Shown in pieces: positions 1 to 11,090 of a stretch of 64,000 bases of DNA; the stretch's first letter is position 1, and each line of letters begins with the position of its first letter. The stretch lies in assembly GCA_027924585.1 (NCBI GenBank), contig BSBM01000871.1, forward strand, positions 682,001 to 746,000, given 5' to 3'. Made by a program: the position numbers and the translations under genes. The notes beneath the pieces are model-generated. The model saw nothing but the letters and a program-made list of their open reading frames with translations, had not been told where the DNA came from and did no database searches. This stretch comes from Larix kaempferi. Lineage: Eukaryota > Streptophyta > Pinopsida > Pinales > Pinaceae.

Positions 1-330
1 CATCCGAGCTCAAACTATCGTATCTCCCAAGATCTTTTCTATGCTACCTATAGCAAAACCTCGAAAGAGTATCCGAGCTCAAACTATCGGATCTCCCAGG
101 ATCTTTTCTATGCTACCTACACAATCTGTCCATGGCCAACCTGTAGAAAAACCTCGAAAGACTATCTGAGCTCAAACTATCGGATCTACCAAGATCTTTT
201 CTATGCTACCTGCATAATCTGTCCATGGCCAACCTGTAGCAAAAACTCGAAAGACTATCCGAGCTCAAACTATCAGATCTACCAAGATCTTTTCTATGCT
301 ACCTGCACAATCTGTCGATGGCCACGGAGT
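1..330. repeat. 93-bp tandem repeat array
   Basis: A unit containing GAGCTCAAACTATCGGATCT, then AGATCTTTTCTATGCTACCT and a CTGTCCATGGCCAACCTGTAG block, recurs with starts near positions 2, 71, 164 and 257. Spacings are 69, 93 and 93, so the first visible copy lacks about 24 bp. The array probably begins before the window. It lies downstream (in the minus sense) of Copia-1 and may be an expanded part of that element's 3' end. No coding potential is seen. Confidence 0.85.
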
Positions 331-1311
331 ATCATCCTGATACTCATGATCATACTGATCATCATCATATAGTACATCATCCTGATGCACATCATCATAA
401 AATGATTACCCTAATCATGTACAAAGAATCACCCTGGTGCATATCATCTGGAGCATCGTCTTGATGCTCATCACACATGATCATCCTGATCATCATCGTA
501 GCATCGTCCAGATTCCTATCATATGGAGCATCATCCTGATTCTCATCACAAATGATCATCCTGATCATCATACATAGCATCGTCTTGATGCCTACATCTG
601 GAGCATCATCCTGATGCTCATCACACATGATCATCCTAATCATCATACATAGCAGTAACCGGAGCATTGTCCTAATGCTCATCACACAACACTTACATCC
701 ACAACCATGGGAAGGATCCTCCTACCACCATGCTTGGAATGGCTCCTGCAAATGTGTCCCAACACTTCTTCCTCAAAGTATCTTCTATCTGAAGAACACC
801 AAGCCTCTCTTTGAAGTACTCAAACTTCACTCTGGCTAGTGTTTTGGTCAACACATCTGCAACCTGCTCATCTGTCGTAAAATACTGTAGATTCACTTCT
901 CATCATCATATCATCATCCAGATTCCTATCATTTGGAGCATCATCCTGATGCTCATCACACATGATCATCATGATCATCATACATAGCATCATCCTGATG
1001 CCTATCATCTGGAGCATCATCTTGATGCTCATCACACATGATCATCCTGATCATCATACATAGTAGTAACCGGAGCATTGTCCTAATTCTCATCACACAA
1101 CACTTACATCCACAACCATGGGAAGGATCCTCCTACCACCATGCTTGGAATGGATCCTACAAATGTGTCCCAACACTTCTTCCTCAAAGTATATTCTATC
1201 TGAAGAACACCAAGCCTCTCTTTGAAGTACTCGAACTTCACTCTGGCTAGTGGTTTGGTCAACACATCTGCAACTTGCTCATCTGTTGCAACATACTGTA
1301 GATTCACTGCT
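330..1311. repeat. 75-bp ATCATCCTGATG repeats inside a 411-bp tandem duplication
   Basis: Low-complexity units (GCATCATCCTGATGCTCATC followed by ACACATGATCATCCTGATCA) recur every 75 bp, for example near 453, 528 and 603. On top of this, about 490-900 and 901-1311 are two copies of one 411-bp unit: the GGAGCATTG motif sits at 661 and again at 1072. Each copy contains simple repeats plus the end of a copia RNase H coding region, so the duplication happened after the simple repeats had joined the element. Confidence 0.85.
693..896 (-). pseudogene. Duplicated C-terminal end of copia RNase H
   Basis: A 67-residue reading frame reads through the copia 3' signature ADVLTK into a tail ending GGSFPWLWM. 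It is nearly identical to the end of the RNase H frame at 1104-1430, and is the second copy made by the 411-bp tandem duplication. It has no upstream catalytic part, so it is a fragment and not a separate gene. Confidence 0.85.
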
Positions 1312-1934
1312 CCTCTCTGCACCATATCCTTCATATAGTGATATTTTATCTCGATGTGCTTCGACCTGTCATGGAACACTGGGTTCTTCACACAACTCTG
1401 GTTGTCACAATAGATACAGGTAGCATCCAACTAGAGATCAAATAAATCATATAGTAGCTTCCTTATCCATATTTCCTCACAACTAGCCAAACAAGCTGCA
1501 ACATACTCTGCTTCGGCCATACTCAGTGCCACACAGGATTTATTTCTGCTAAACCAAGAGATCACACCTGATCCCATACTGAAGCAGCACCCTGAAGTGT
1601 TCTTCCTATCTGAAGCACTTCCTTCCCAATCTAAATCAACATTACCCTCCAGGTTAAACTTTTGATTCGCATCATACTTGAGCCCATAATCAATTGTACC
1701 CTTCAGGTACCTCAGAATATGCTTTACAACAATCAGCTGAACATATCTAGGATCTGTCATAAACTGGCTCAAGTTGTTCACCGCAAAGCAAATATATGGT
1801 CTCGTGTTCATCAGGTACATCAAGGACCCAATCATCTGACGATACACAGTGACATCAATCAAATCTGATGAAGCATCACTCAATAGCTTCAGGTTCGATG
1901 CCATAGGCGTGGCCATGGCCTTGCAGTCCATCAT
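1104..1934 (-). pseudogene. Copia-1 RNase H domain
   Basis: The frame 1431-1934 covers the end of the RT connection (a RQMIGSLMYL type block) and the RNase H start, with SMAEAEYVAA corresponding to the usual S-x-x-EAEY active-site motif. A single in-frame TAG near 1428-1433 separates it from 1104-1430, which carries YCDNQS, the HIEIKYHY block and ADVLTKPL. Another in-frame TAG lies between this frame and RT at about 1995. The family role is removal of RNA from the RNA:DNA hybrid during reverse transcription. Confidence 0.9.
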
Positions 1935-1997
1935 CCCGAACCGCTTTAGGATCTCTACTACATACTTCCCTTGTCCAAGGAAGATTCCATCTGCTCT

Positions 1998-2720
1998 CTA
2001 CCATACCTCCATACCTAGAAAGTAATGCATCATGCCCAATTCCTTCATCTCAAACTCGGAAGCAAGCTTCCTCTTCGTGTTGGCATTCAATCTATCCTCA
2101 TCTGTCACAAATAGGTCATCCACATATAATAGAAGTATCACTGGATTTCCCTCCTCAACCTTGTAGTAAAGGTTGGAATCTGCTTTACTCTTGGTAAAGC
2201 CCAAACTGGACAGAAAGTTGTTTATCCTGCCGTACCATGTCCTAGGTGCTTGCTTTAAGCCATACAAGGCTTTCTTCAATCTGCACACATATGACAACCT
2301 GTCATGTATCTCAAAACCAAGTGGTTGCTCCACATACACTTCCTCTTTGACTACACCATTCAAGAAAGTTGTCTTGACATCCATCTGGTGTATCTTCCAC
2401 TTCATCATTGTAGCCAGAGCAAGAAATGTTCTGATGGAAGTGTATCAGGCTATAGGTGCAAAATTTTCTTCATAATCTATCCCCTCTTTCTGAGAGAAGC
2501 CACGAGCTGCAAACCTTTCCTTGTATTTCTCTATGCTACCATATGCAGCATGCTTGATCTTGTAGATCCACTTGGAAGTCACAACAGACTTCCCTTCTGG
2601 TCTTGGGACCATATCCCAAACATAATTCTTCATGATCAACTGGTATTCCTTGATCATGGCATTCTTCCATTATTGCATCCCGTATCCTGGGAACTTCAGA
2701 TTCTTCAATATCTTCAATAG
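1998..2720 (-). pseudogene. Copia-1 reverse transcriptase
   Basis: Two pieces in the same frame, 2445-2657 (SKWIYKIK, ARGFSQKEGIDY, NFAPIA) and 1998-2408 (HQMDVKTTFLNG, KALYGLKQAPR, LLYVDD), are joined through one in-frame TGA at about 2442-2444. The catalytic Tyr-Val-Asp-Asp is at 2126-2115 and is intact. The N-terminal start of the domain (around 2660-2720) sits in a shifted frame. The TGA falls where copia RTs usually have an arginine, consistent with CGA to TGA, which is inferred. Confidence 0.92.
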
Positions 2721-2789
2721 ATAGTTTTATTTGAACTTCCTTGCTGAAACAAATGTTGTAGTCCTTCTTTTGTAGGTGATTGTACACAA

Positions 2790-3290
2790 TCTTTCCTACA
2801 AGTCAAATTCAATTGCATGATTAGAAACTTCTCATATTTTACAGAAGAAAGTCTTACACATAAAGGCATACGTCATACAGTCATGCAATTATTTTAGCCA
2901 ATGCTTCAATGCAACATTCATCCATATCCCGTATTCATACGGTAACTTTCTAGATGCCTTCCATCTCTACCAGAACATTGTTAAGAGTTTGCAGTACTCC
3001 CAACATGTCAACAAAGAGGTTTCATTATAGAGAAGTAGCAATGGAATGTTGTATAGTGACATAGGACACTTACCCATCATATGCATATTAGTAGTATATT
3101 GTTCATTAATGCAATTATTCTAATATGCATAATACACAACCTAAGTCTAGGAACATAAGTATATACATCATTAAACAATCAAATATGCAAGAAATTACGA
3201 TTCAAATACTTATCTTTGTTTGTTTGTTGGGTGGACTCCCTCTCAATCGTCGCTTCCTTGCAGGAGCTATTGGAGTCTTTGATAGTGTGC
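2790..3290. other. Non-copia stretch between integrase and RT
   Basis: Integrase homology stops just after the GVAERKN block at about 3294 and RT homology resumes at about 2720. The intervening 500 bp is AT-rich, has no long frame and none of the integrase C-terminal motifs. Either an insertion replaced part of pol or the region rearranged. No terminal repeats or target-site duplication could be picked out by eye. Confidence 0.5.
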
Positions 3291-3293
3291 ACC

Positions 3294-4127
3294 TTAACCA
3301 ATGTTTAAAGTGGATGAGACGTTCTTCCTTTCTGCAACTCCATTCTGTTGTGGATTGTAAGGAGTGGTCAACTTCCTCTTAATCCCTAAATCATTGCATA
3401 ACTTCTTGAAGTCTTCTGAAGTAAATTCTCCACCATTGTCGGATCTAAAAGTCTTGATCTTCTTTTCAGTTTGGTTTTCTATCAAGGCTTTGAATTCCTT
3501 GAATTTGTTGAATACTTCATCTTTGTTCTTCAAGAAACAAATCCAAGTCTTCCTAGAGAAATCATTAATGAAAGAAACATAATATACATACCCACTCAGA
3601 GAACTGGATGACATCAAATTGCATACACCGGAGTGGATAATTTCCAAGATTCCTTATGCCTTGCTTTCACTGCTTGGAAATACCTTCTTAGTGTTCTTTC
3701 CTTTTGCACATCCTTTGCAAACACCTTCATGCTTTGACTAGATTTCAAGAAGACCTTCTACTGCTTTGCTTGCAATTGGTAGTGCCCTATAGTGCACATG
3801 AGAAATCCTTCTATGCCAAAGTTCACTTGGTTCCATGGATTCATGTACCATGGCATGTTCAGGTTGTCCCTTCAATTTGTACAATCCTCCCTCTTGCTCT
3901 CCAATCACTACTGCATCATCTATGGTCTTACCTTTTGGACACATAAGTACTTGGCCCTCCACAAATGCAACTCTCATCCCTTTTGCATCCAAAGATGATA
4001 TGGAGAGAAGATTCTTCTTAAGTCCAGGTACATATAGAACATCTTGCATTTTTAAAGACTTCCCAGAGTCTAATTTGTAGGAGGCTTCACCACTTCCTTT
4101 TGATAGGATATTGGTAATCATCCTCAA
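3294..4127 (-). pseudogene. Copia-1 integrase (N-terminal zinc finger and catalytic core)
   Basis: One reading frame with two in-frame TAG stops (in the gap 3648-3737). In order it shows the QDVLYVPGLKKNLLS block, the GAG-pre-integrase H-H pair (WHRRISHVH), the C-x2-C pair (CKGC), and the rve core with FINDFSRKTW and RSDNGGEF. The conserved Asp of DNGGE is at 3438-3440. The third acidic residue is in the GVAERKN block. The C-terminal part is missing because homology ends at 3294. The family inserts the cDNA into the host genome. Confidence 0.9.
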
Positions 4128-4189
4128 GTTTCACCTTATGAGGTGACTCTGTTCAGATAGGTCCATAAGAGATTCTTTAATCCCATTAT

Positions 4190-4260
4190 ATGTTTGGAAG
4201 CCCCACTATCAATAAGCCAATCATTACACCCATGTGTAACAGTACCTGTGAGAGAAGAGA
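4190..4260 (-). pseudogene. Copia-1 aspartic protease active-site segment
   Basis: On the minus strand the frame around 4190-4240 reads NDWLIDSGASKHI, with the Asp-Ser-Gly-Ala active site at 4210-4199. This is the usual copia protease signature just upstream of integrase. In-frame stops lie between it and the integrase frame, so the polyprotein is broken. Confidence 0.8.
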
Positions 4261-4352
4261 TTAGAACATATTCATCGTCACTTGAAGAGTCTTCACTTTC
4301 TACCTTAGTATTCTTTCTAGGAGGTTCATCATCCTCTGCAGCATGAGCATGA

Positions 4353-4390
4353 TATCTCTTCTTCTTCTTCTTCTTCTTCTTCTTCTTCTT
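4353..4390 (-). repeat. (CTT)n microsatellite, poly-lysine codons of Copia-1 gag
   Basis: An uninterrupted run of CTT triplets (AAG on the coding strand) lies just after the zinc-knuckle coding segment. Read in the gag frame it gives a lysine run, which is common after retrotransposon CCHC knuckles. The run has probably lengthened by slippage. Confidence 0.85.
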
Positions 4391-4411
4391 GGATCCCTTT
4401 TTATTCTTGGG

Positions 4412-5148
4412 ACAATCTGCGGTAGAGTGTCCCTTCTCATTACATGTGAAGCATATTAGATCTTTCTTATCTCTTTGATGGTGGTGAAAATATTTCTTGT
4501 GATGAGATCGCTCCCTCTTGGGATACTTCTTTTGGTGTGAGCTGTGAGAGCTTGGTCTTCACTTCCCATCTTTTCTTCTCTAGCTACAAGCCTAGCTTCT
4601 TCTTGTGAACATTCCTCCCACACTCTACTGAAGGAGATCAACTTCTTTCTTGCACAAATACCTTGGATGAAGGAGTCCCATGACCTAGGTAGGCCATTTA
4701 ATGTGGTCATGACAATTTCTCCATTCTCCACTATTTCATCCACAGCTTCAAGTTGTTCTTTGATTTGAGGGACCTTAGTAAAGTAGGATTGGATGGTCTC
4801 TCCATTATGGAACTTTACCCCTTTCAATTGATTCCGCAGAGTCATCTTCTGATTTATATTCTTTCCTTCAAACAAATTGGTCAAGGAGTCAAACATCTCC
4901 TTAGGTGTCTTTAGAGAAGACACATGGGGTATGAGATGGTATTTTATAGAATCAACAATGATTCTCTTTCCCTTGACCAAGTTCTTCTTGTGTAATGCCT
5001 TTGCCTCATCTCCCTCTGACACTGGAACCTCTTCACTTATATAGGTGTCCAATTCATTCTCTTCTAGTATTAACCCAATCATATACTTCCATGCTCGAAA
5101 TTTGTCAGCTCCTTCAAGATTATCCTCATGCTTGGTGTGGTAAGCCAT
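4412..5148 (-). pseudogene. Copia-1 gag with CCHC zinc knuckle
   Basis: The 230-residue frame 5148-4456 begins MAYHTKHEDNLEGADKF and carries the copia UBN2-type gag pattern (NLFEGKN, MTLRNQL, then YFTKVPQIKEQL and LNGLPRSWDSF). Directly after it, in a shifted frame, 4453-4412 encodes CFTCNEKGHSTADC, a complete C-x2-C-x4-H-x4-C knuckle. A single small frameshift near 4456 separates the two. The family forms the virus-like particle and binds template RNA. Confidence 0.88.
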
Positions 5149-5401
5149 CTTAATGAGAAACTCAAATGGAAATAAAAGATTTAGGTCTTACCAATTGATT
5201 TGTTGAAAACTGGATCTGGAGCTGGATTAGGATTTGTCAGAGAAACCCCAAACATTCAAACTTTGAATTCCAAACTTTTGAATGGATGGAAATATGCACC
5301 TTCCTGAGTTGATCAAGCTGGTATACTTCAATTTTGAAATCTGCAAAATTTGACCCCTCAAAATTGCCTTTGAAACTTTCGGATCTTCTCGTCAAAATCC
5401 C

Positions 5402-5722
5402 GAACTAGGGTTTGATAATGCTCGAGCTACTTCCCAATGAAAAGGTTCGATCTTGTGCTCTAAACTTCAATTTTTCTAAGGAGCATCCAGCCGTGGTCAC
5501 AGATTCCAAAAATTTCAACTTTTGCAAAAACCCTAATTTTCCACCTTTCCGATCAAAATACTGAACTAGGGTTTGATGATGCCCGAGGTTCTGACCAACC
5601 AAAAAATTCGAAATTGGTCTCTAAACTTTGATTTTCTTGAGGAGCATCCAGCCATCGTCTCAGATTCCAAAAATTCCAACTTTCTCTCAAACCCTAATTT
5701 CCCGCATTAGTGACGGGACAAA
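5402..5722 (-). repeat. 161-bp tandem duplication in the Copia-1 leader
   Basis: GAACTAGGGTTTGATAATGC at 5402 recurs as GAACTAGGGTTTGATGATGC at 5563. The two copies also share the GGAGCATCCAGCC and CAGATTCCAAAAATT blocks. The copies are clearly diverged. It sits in the untranslated leader between the primer site and gag. Confidence 0.8.
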
Positions 5723-5880
5723 AACTGAAAGTGCTTATAATTGAATTTTGTCTCGATAGAAAGATGCGCCCTTGCAAGGAGAGTCATCTTAGCCTCCTGC
5801 CTTTGATGATATGAGGAGAGAAACCCAACGATTAAGAAGCCCTAGCTTCTGCAGCTGCACAGTGTCTTCTTCTTAGCATG

Positions 5881-5892
5881 GCTCTGATACCA
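5881..5892 (-). other. Copia-1 primer binding site
   Basis: The minus strand reads TGGTATCAGAGC directly after an LTR end ...TTAACA. This is the standard plant initiator tRNA-Met complement used by copia elements to prime minus-strand cDNA synthesis. Confidence 0.92.
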
Positions 5893-6332
5893 TGTTAATT
5901 TTTCGATAATTGCATTCAAACATTATCTAGGATCCTACTATAAGAATAACAAGCACAACATAACAATCATAAACACAAGAGACTCAGATTTTCCTCAAGG
6001 AAAAACAAGAAGGTGAAAAACATCGCAACTTCCTCAGAGATAGAATAAGCCCCAATAAAAACATCACCAAGATCAATCCCGAAAAGATAGATGACTCTAG
6101 CAGCTACTCCTCGTCCACTTGTGAGCACTCCTCTCTCTCAACTATGCGAGTTGGATGAGTGAGTGAATGAATAGAATGAGAGACACTCACTCTCTATTTA
6201 TACACAACTTAACCTGCCTTTAACTCTAACAGGGCCGACTTCTTAAGGAAGCCTACTAACCCTACCACATGACTCATACAGGGCTGACCCCATACTGGTG
6301 GTCTAATAACCTATCAAATATAAGTTGAGACA
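5893..6332 (-). repeat. Copia-1 LTR (5' LTR, outer boundary estimated)
   Basis: The inner end is fixed by the primer site (LTR ends ...TTAACA at 5893). The outer end is a guess: the minus strand reads TGTCTCAACTT from 6332, giving a TGT...ACA element of about 440 bp. Without a second LTR or a target-site duplication the outer boundary could be elsewhere. Confidence 0.6.
6195..6202 (-). promoter_or_regulatory. TATA box in Copia-1 LTR
   Basis: The minus strand reads GTGTATAAATAGAGAG inside the LTR, a strong TATA box, about 300 bp before the LTR/primer-site junction and followed by a CT/GA-rich stretch. That is the normal place for the LTR promoter. Confidence 0.6.
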
Positions 6333-6435
6333 ATTACAAATACAAATGATGACACTTCTAATTGGAGGAATAATACATCTCCATCATGAATATAATAAAG
6401 TACAAGTGTAATACATAGAATAATATCTTCCGAAG

Positions 6436-7340
6436 TTACAAATACATCAACATCTTAAGATGCTCCCAATATGGAATCTTATAAAATATCAATTTCCTTT
6501 CAACCCGAATGGGTATTTTCTTGACATAGGTGTAGAAATATTCATAATCATCAAACATAGCTTCCACATTTAAATCAATTAATTCTACAATTTCCTTTTC
6601 CTTCTTCGTGTCATATGTCCTAAGCCAATATGTCAATGACAATATATCAAGTCTTCAATTCTCTCTAGTTTACCAATGAAAGTAGATATTTCTCTTCTAT
6701 AAGGGTGGTCTTATGAAAGGAAGTACCTTTGAGTAGTTGTAGACTTTATTTCATAGGTTTTTGGACCACCTAACCTTTATAGAAAGTACACAACGTTTAT
6801 GTCGATGATACCCTTTTGTTAGAAGACATGCGATGTTATTGTATATGAAACATGTTAGCATCAAAGAATATAATTGCAGCAAATTATGTAAAGTAATGTT
6901 ATGAATATAAACAAATAAATCAACATGCTTAATGAAGCAAACTCCCAGACCTGGATAATCATGTGTGGTGTATGCACATATTCCCTATAACCTAAAAAAT
7001 CTCTCTACTAGGATGGGTCTTAATACATCATATACATGTATCCCTTCCCATAATTTCTTCATCCCTTCCCATAATTTATTCAATTCATTGATCAATGGGT
7101 GGAGGTAGACATCCATTATCTTCACTTCTCTTATTCCAGGAACTTTAAGAGCTAACATAAGATGCTCATTCTTCATGGACAACCATGGGTGGATATTGTT
7201 ATTGATTGGTACCTCTAGATAAATAGGATATTTGGTGTTTTGGAGGGAATACTTGTTAACTCCATCCATGGATATGTTCAATCAAAGGACTCATATTTAA
7301 TCCTTGAATTTATTTGGCCATGTATACTATATATTCTTCA
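6436..7340 (-). pseudogene. CACTA-type (En/Spm) tnp2 transposase fragment
   Basis: The 6985-7281 frame reads ISMDGVNKYS, then INNNIHPWLSMKNEHLMLAL, MDVYLHPLINEL and LWEGIHVYDV, the core of the plant tnp2 transposase family. After one in-frame stop the same frame continues GICAYTTHDYPGLG. Further along, 6436-6642 gives VERKLIFYKIPYWEHLK, a later tnp2 block in a separate frame. Upstream, about 7340-7282, a frame with stops reads WPNKFKD. No terminal inverted repeats of a full CACTA element were found around it, so this is an internal relic. Confidence 0.85.
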
Positions 7341-7344
7341 TGGC

Positions 7345-9388
7345 TATTTAATTTTCTAAGATCCACATAACTCCTTACTCACTTTTGTGTGAGCCATGCC
7401 ACCCCTGCAACATAACTAATTATTTGCAACAAAGGAAACTTTCAATCCTTGGGATTATAAGCATGTTCCTTAATATATTATGAAGAGAAAAATGTGCCTT
7501 TCCCTGTCCTTTTCATTTCTAGTGCCTCTCATGTCTACATTCATCTCTATATAGAATGCAATCATCTATACAAGTGTGATAAGGTATGTACTGGACACCC
7601 AATTTTTTCAATAGTTTTTTTCCTCTTCTTAGTGGTTGGTTAGGACATTGTCACTTAGAAGTAGCTTTTATTTGAGTAGCATGCAATTATTAAACAATAT
7701 AATTGTACAAGGGAGGAGGAGGCTTAACCCAACCTTCCATGGCCCCAATGTCCCTCCGTTCACTTCCCACACTTCAACAATGCCATGATGGAATGACAAT
7801 TTCTTCTACTCTTAATGTGATTATGATGTGAGGGTGGTATAATAGTTATGACACTTGGATATGGTGTTTCTGCATGGGTTTTGGTTAGTTATCCTACATG
7901 GATTTTGTATTGGCTCAAATTTGATATCTTTGTGTGGTTTATGAATTGTTTGGGTGGTCTTCATGTAGGAAACCAACTACTTGTTCTCTGTATAGGAAAC
8001 TAGAGTATTGCAGTTATAGGTAATTATTCAAAATCTATTATTTTGTATTGTTGATTTCAAGAGATTATGTATAATTGAGGAACAATTATCTCTATGATCA
8101 CTTAGGGAAAATCTAGAGTTTTTTGTTATACCCATCAAGGAATAGGAAGGAATTTGGTAACAATGGTCAATCAATTCTAGAAAATTGGGATGGTGAGTCC
8201 TCCTGAATTGGGTTGGAATCATGGAGATAATAATGTTGAGGTTGAAAGGATTCTAAGGAAATTTTCAAGACTCCAAATAAAATGATATGGAATCCAAGAT
8301 CATATATTTAAATCTGAAACATGAAAAATTGGATAATGATTATGAAATGCACGATAACATTATCTTGGGATTTGCATGGAGTTTTAAATCCATGGAAATA
8401 TTTCCTAATGTCTTTGAAGTTTCAGTGAAATACCATGCTATAGAGGAGGACATAGTGCAATGGACAATGATTTTTTTCAACAGACAACAGAAGACCTATG
8501 GTAAACAAATCCATGAGAGAGAAGACATATCAATGTAGGATTCCCATAGTGGGAATAAATTTGGTAGTGTTAAATTTCCTTGATGTTGTTTGCATATATT
8601 TTTCTTTTGGGACAATATGTTAAGCAATATAGTTATAGGCATAATAGGGATAAAATAGACTTTGCATACAAAAGGTATTTTTAGAGGAATATTGTTATTT
8701 TTTTTTACATTTGCAAAACATTTTGTATAAATTTTGAACACTATATATCTCTTCGGCTACACGGAGTTCCAATTTATTTTTTATAAATATATTACATACT
8801 CATTTCGGTTAAAAAATGTAAGATGATATGATATTCTAAGTGTTGAGCGGACTTGTTGAATTAAAATAAGAGGATCTGACCACCCTAATTTGATCCTTTG
8901 TGGAGCATTCAATGATAAGGTTTGCACGATGAAATTTTCTTATGAGACTCAAGTATATTGGCATCAATATTATTTGGAGTATAAGTCAACTTCTTTTTTT
9001 GATGTTGATGTGTTGATCAGTTAAAGAATTGGTTCTTGTGATTATGAATCCGATAAGGTGTCATTGAAGCAGGAATTTTCCTTATCATGCTTGTTGTGTT
9101 TTCTTGATTCATTTTTGGTATGATGTCTTCTTCATACACTTGTGTTGCTTTGTTGATGATTGAATTTATATTATTAAGTACACTTAAAGTTTCAATCCTT
9201 TGTAACTAAAAAATATAAATATATCCTTACGTCCACTTGATTTGCATATTTCTCAGTTATGATGTCAATTGGATTGGTATTGGTTTCTTTCTCCATTACT
9301 TGGATTTTTACCTCTAAAGACTTCTCTAGTTCAATAGGATTTTTCATTGTGTATTCATTGATAAACACTTCCTTGTTGATGAGTTATT
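7345..9388. other. Stretch with no recognisable gene
   Basis: AT-rich sequence with short random frames only. The longest plus-strand frame, 8287-8538 (83 residues), matches no family I recognise and lacks conserved motifs. No RNA gene, terminal repeat or primer site was identified. Confidence 0.5.
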
Positions 9389-9393
9389 CTAAC

Positions 9394-10089
9394 TGTTGGA
9401 ATATTTAAGTCTTCCTACCATGTCATTTATTTACATTAGATGCATTAATTAATCTTTTATGGTTAATTATATGTAATAGACTAGGAAATTGCCTTGTGTG
9501 GGCCACAAGGAAACATGGGAGGATAAGAATACATTCAAGGTGTGAACCACAAGACATATAGGCCACTTGGGTGCTTTCCTAACTACTTTTAGGCAATATT
9601 TAGAAGGAAAGGCACATTTCTGAGTTTTGGAGCTTTTTTACTACTTTTTCCCTGTGGGGGAAAAGCTAGTCTACCTAGGAAACTGTTTTTTGCACCCAAG
9701 ACTTTCCTTAATGATATTTTCATCCAAAATTCGTATTTGGAATTTATTTTTTCTATACATCACCTTTAGATCACAAATGAGGCAATTCGTGAGCTTTTGG
9801 GCTGATTTGGAAAGTCAACTTGCCACCTAGGGGGGATGGGCATTTTTAGCAAATCTAATGGTGAGATGATTCTTTTGGAATATTTAGCCATTATAATTAC
9901 TGATGTAATGTTATTTAAAAGCATCCTATTACTTTCATATGGTTTTTCTGATGTATTTTTATCATAAGAAGTTAATACAGAAATCTACTCTTGTGCATAA
10001 TTTTTGTGTCTTTGACTAGTTGTGTGAGATTTTTCATATGAGAGAGTGTAATTTATTGAATAGTTCTTGGATGTGATATGATTTTCACA
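9394..10089 (+). repeat. Copia-2 5' LTR
   Basis: Begins TGTTGGAATATTTAAG and ends GATTTTCACA immediately before the primer site. It aligns end to end with 14386-15080. Confidence 0.96.
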
Positions 10090-10099
10090 TGGTATCAGA
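10090..10099 (+). other. Copia-2 primer binding site
   Basis: TGGTATCAGA follows the LTR end directly and continues TCC where the usual tRNA-Met complement has GC. It is a slightly decayed initiator tRNA-Met site. Confidence 0.9.
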
Positions 10100-10261
10100 T
10101 CCATCAAGCTATTCCTTTCATCTATTGATTGTCTTGAAGGATCCAACAGTCTCAGGAAGGGCGCATTGATCAATTCACCGAGTGAATTCTATTCTTTGCA
10201 GGGCGCATTTTGGAATTCATAAGTGTTCTAAAATCATTCAATAAGATTATTTCAGAGCAGC

Positions 10262-11090
10262 AATGGATCACACATAGAATATCATCCTCACTCCTTTCAA
10301 TTACTTTGATTGGAAAGCATAGATGGAGATTCTACTGAGGAGCAAAGGGCTCTATAGGGTGACCATGGCAACTGAAGTTGAGCCAACCTCAGCAGTAGAG
10401 AAATCGAAATGGCATAATAGAAGGGATGAATCCTATGGGATGTTATGTCTCACTACATCCAGAGAACTCTTATTTCATCTTGATGGCCTCACTTCACCTA
10501 ATGAAGTATGGCTGAAACTTCAAGAATTGTTCGGGAAAATCAATGAATTGAGAGGACACCAATTGGATAATGAGCTAGTCTCTTTGAGCCCGTAAAATTT
10601 TGATAATCTACAGGATTTTTCATCCAAGTTTAAATCTCTTGTATTGCAGCTAAAGCAATGTGGTATTGACAAGAAAGATGAGCAATTAGTTTTGGCCATT
10701 CTCTCCAAGCTTGGCCCCGACTATTCAATCTTTGTATCGACCTTCCATTCCACCTGGAAAGCAATTAAAAATTGGAAGAGCTCGACAGTTTCAGAATTCA
10801 TGGAGTCTTTGACACAAGAACAAGACAAATTGGTCTTGATGGGAGCCATTAAAAATCCATCCAAAGACCATTGTCTGAATGTTGGAGATTCAAGGGGTTC
10901 GAAAGGCAAGAAGAAGGGCAATTTCAAGAAGCCCACCGGTGAGAGGAAAGGCAAGCAGATTTCAAATGGAGAGACATCCAACTTCAAGAAGAATCTGAAC
11001 AAGAAGAATGAGAGGAAAAAGTGCAATTATTGCAGAAAGGGATTTCATCCTGAAAGCTCTTGCATTAAAAAAAAACCATTGACCAATTGA
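10262..11090 (+). pseudogene. Copia-2 gag with CCHC zinc knuckle
   Basis: The likely start is ATG at 10262 (MDHT, then ILTPFNYFDWKA, the usual copia gag opening). It is followed in the same frame by TAG at 10274 and 10319, then the long segment 10323-10595, TAA at 10594-10596, and 10597-11090. The knuckle CNYCRKGFHPESSC is an intact C-x2-C-x4-H-x4-C and lies after a lysine-rich stretch. The frame is lost in an A9 run at about 11067-11075: the matching downstream coding sequence (TIDQLTSLLEKANIP) continues in another frame. Confidence 0.92.

Larger units (their letters stand above)
1101..6332 (-). mobile_element. Ty1/copia LTR retrotransposon Copia-1 (degenerate, one LTR visible)
   Basis: In minus-strand order the element shows a candidate LTR (6332-5893), a tRNA-Met-type primer binding site, a leader, gag with CCHC knuckle, protease, integrase, reverse transcriptase and RNase H. 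The PR-IN-RT-RH order is diagnostic of Ty1/copia. No second LTR is recognised: the expected 3' end is occupied by the tandem repeats at 1-1311. Roughly 500 bp between integrase and RT (2790-3290) does not look like copia. In-frame stops and frameshifts are scattered through pol, so the copy is dead. Confidence 0.9.

Noticed and set aside
1-1311. CRISPR-like repeat array
   Set aside because: Units are 75-93 bp, directly adjacent, without unique spacers, in a eukaryotic context.
5520-5710. AAACCCTAATTT motifs resembling plant telomere repeat
   Set aside because: Only isolated single motifs within the Copia-1 leader duplication, not tandem TTTAGGG; a telobox-like coincidence at most.
8287-8538. 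Possible small gene of 83 residues
   Set aside because: No family motif, no promoter or neighbouring exon support; length is compatible with chance in AT-rich DNA.
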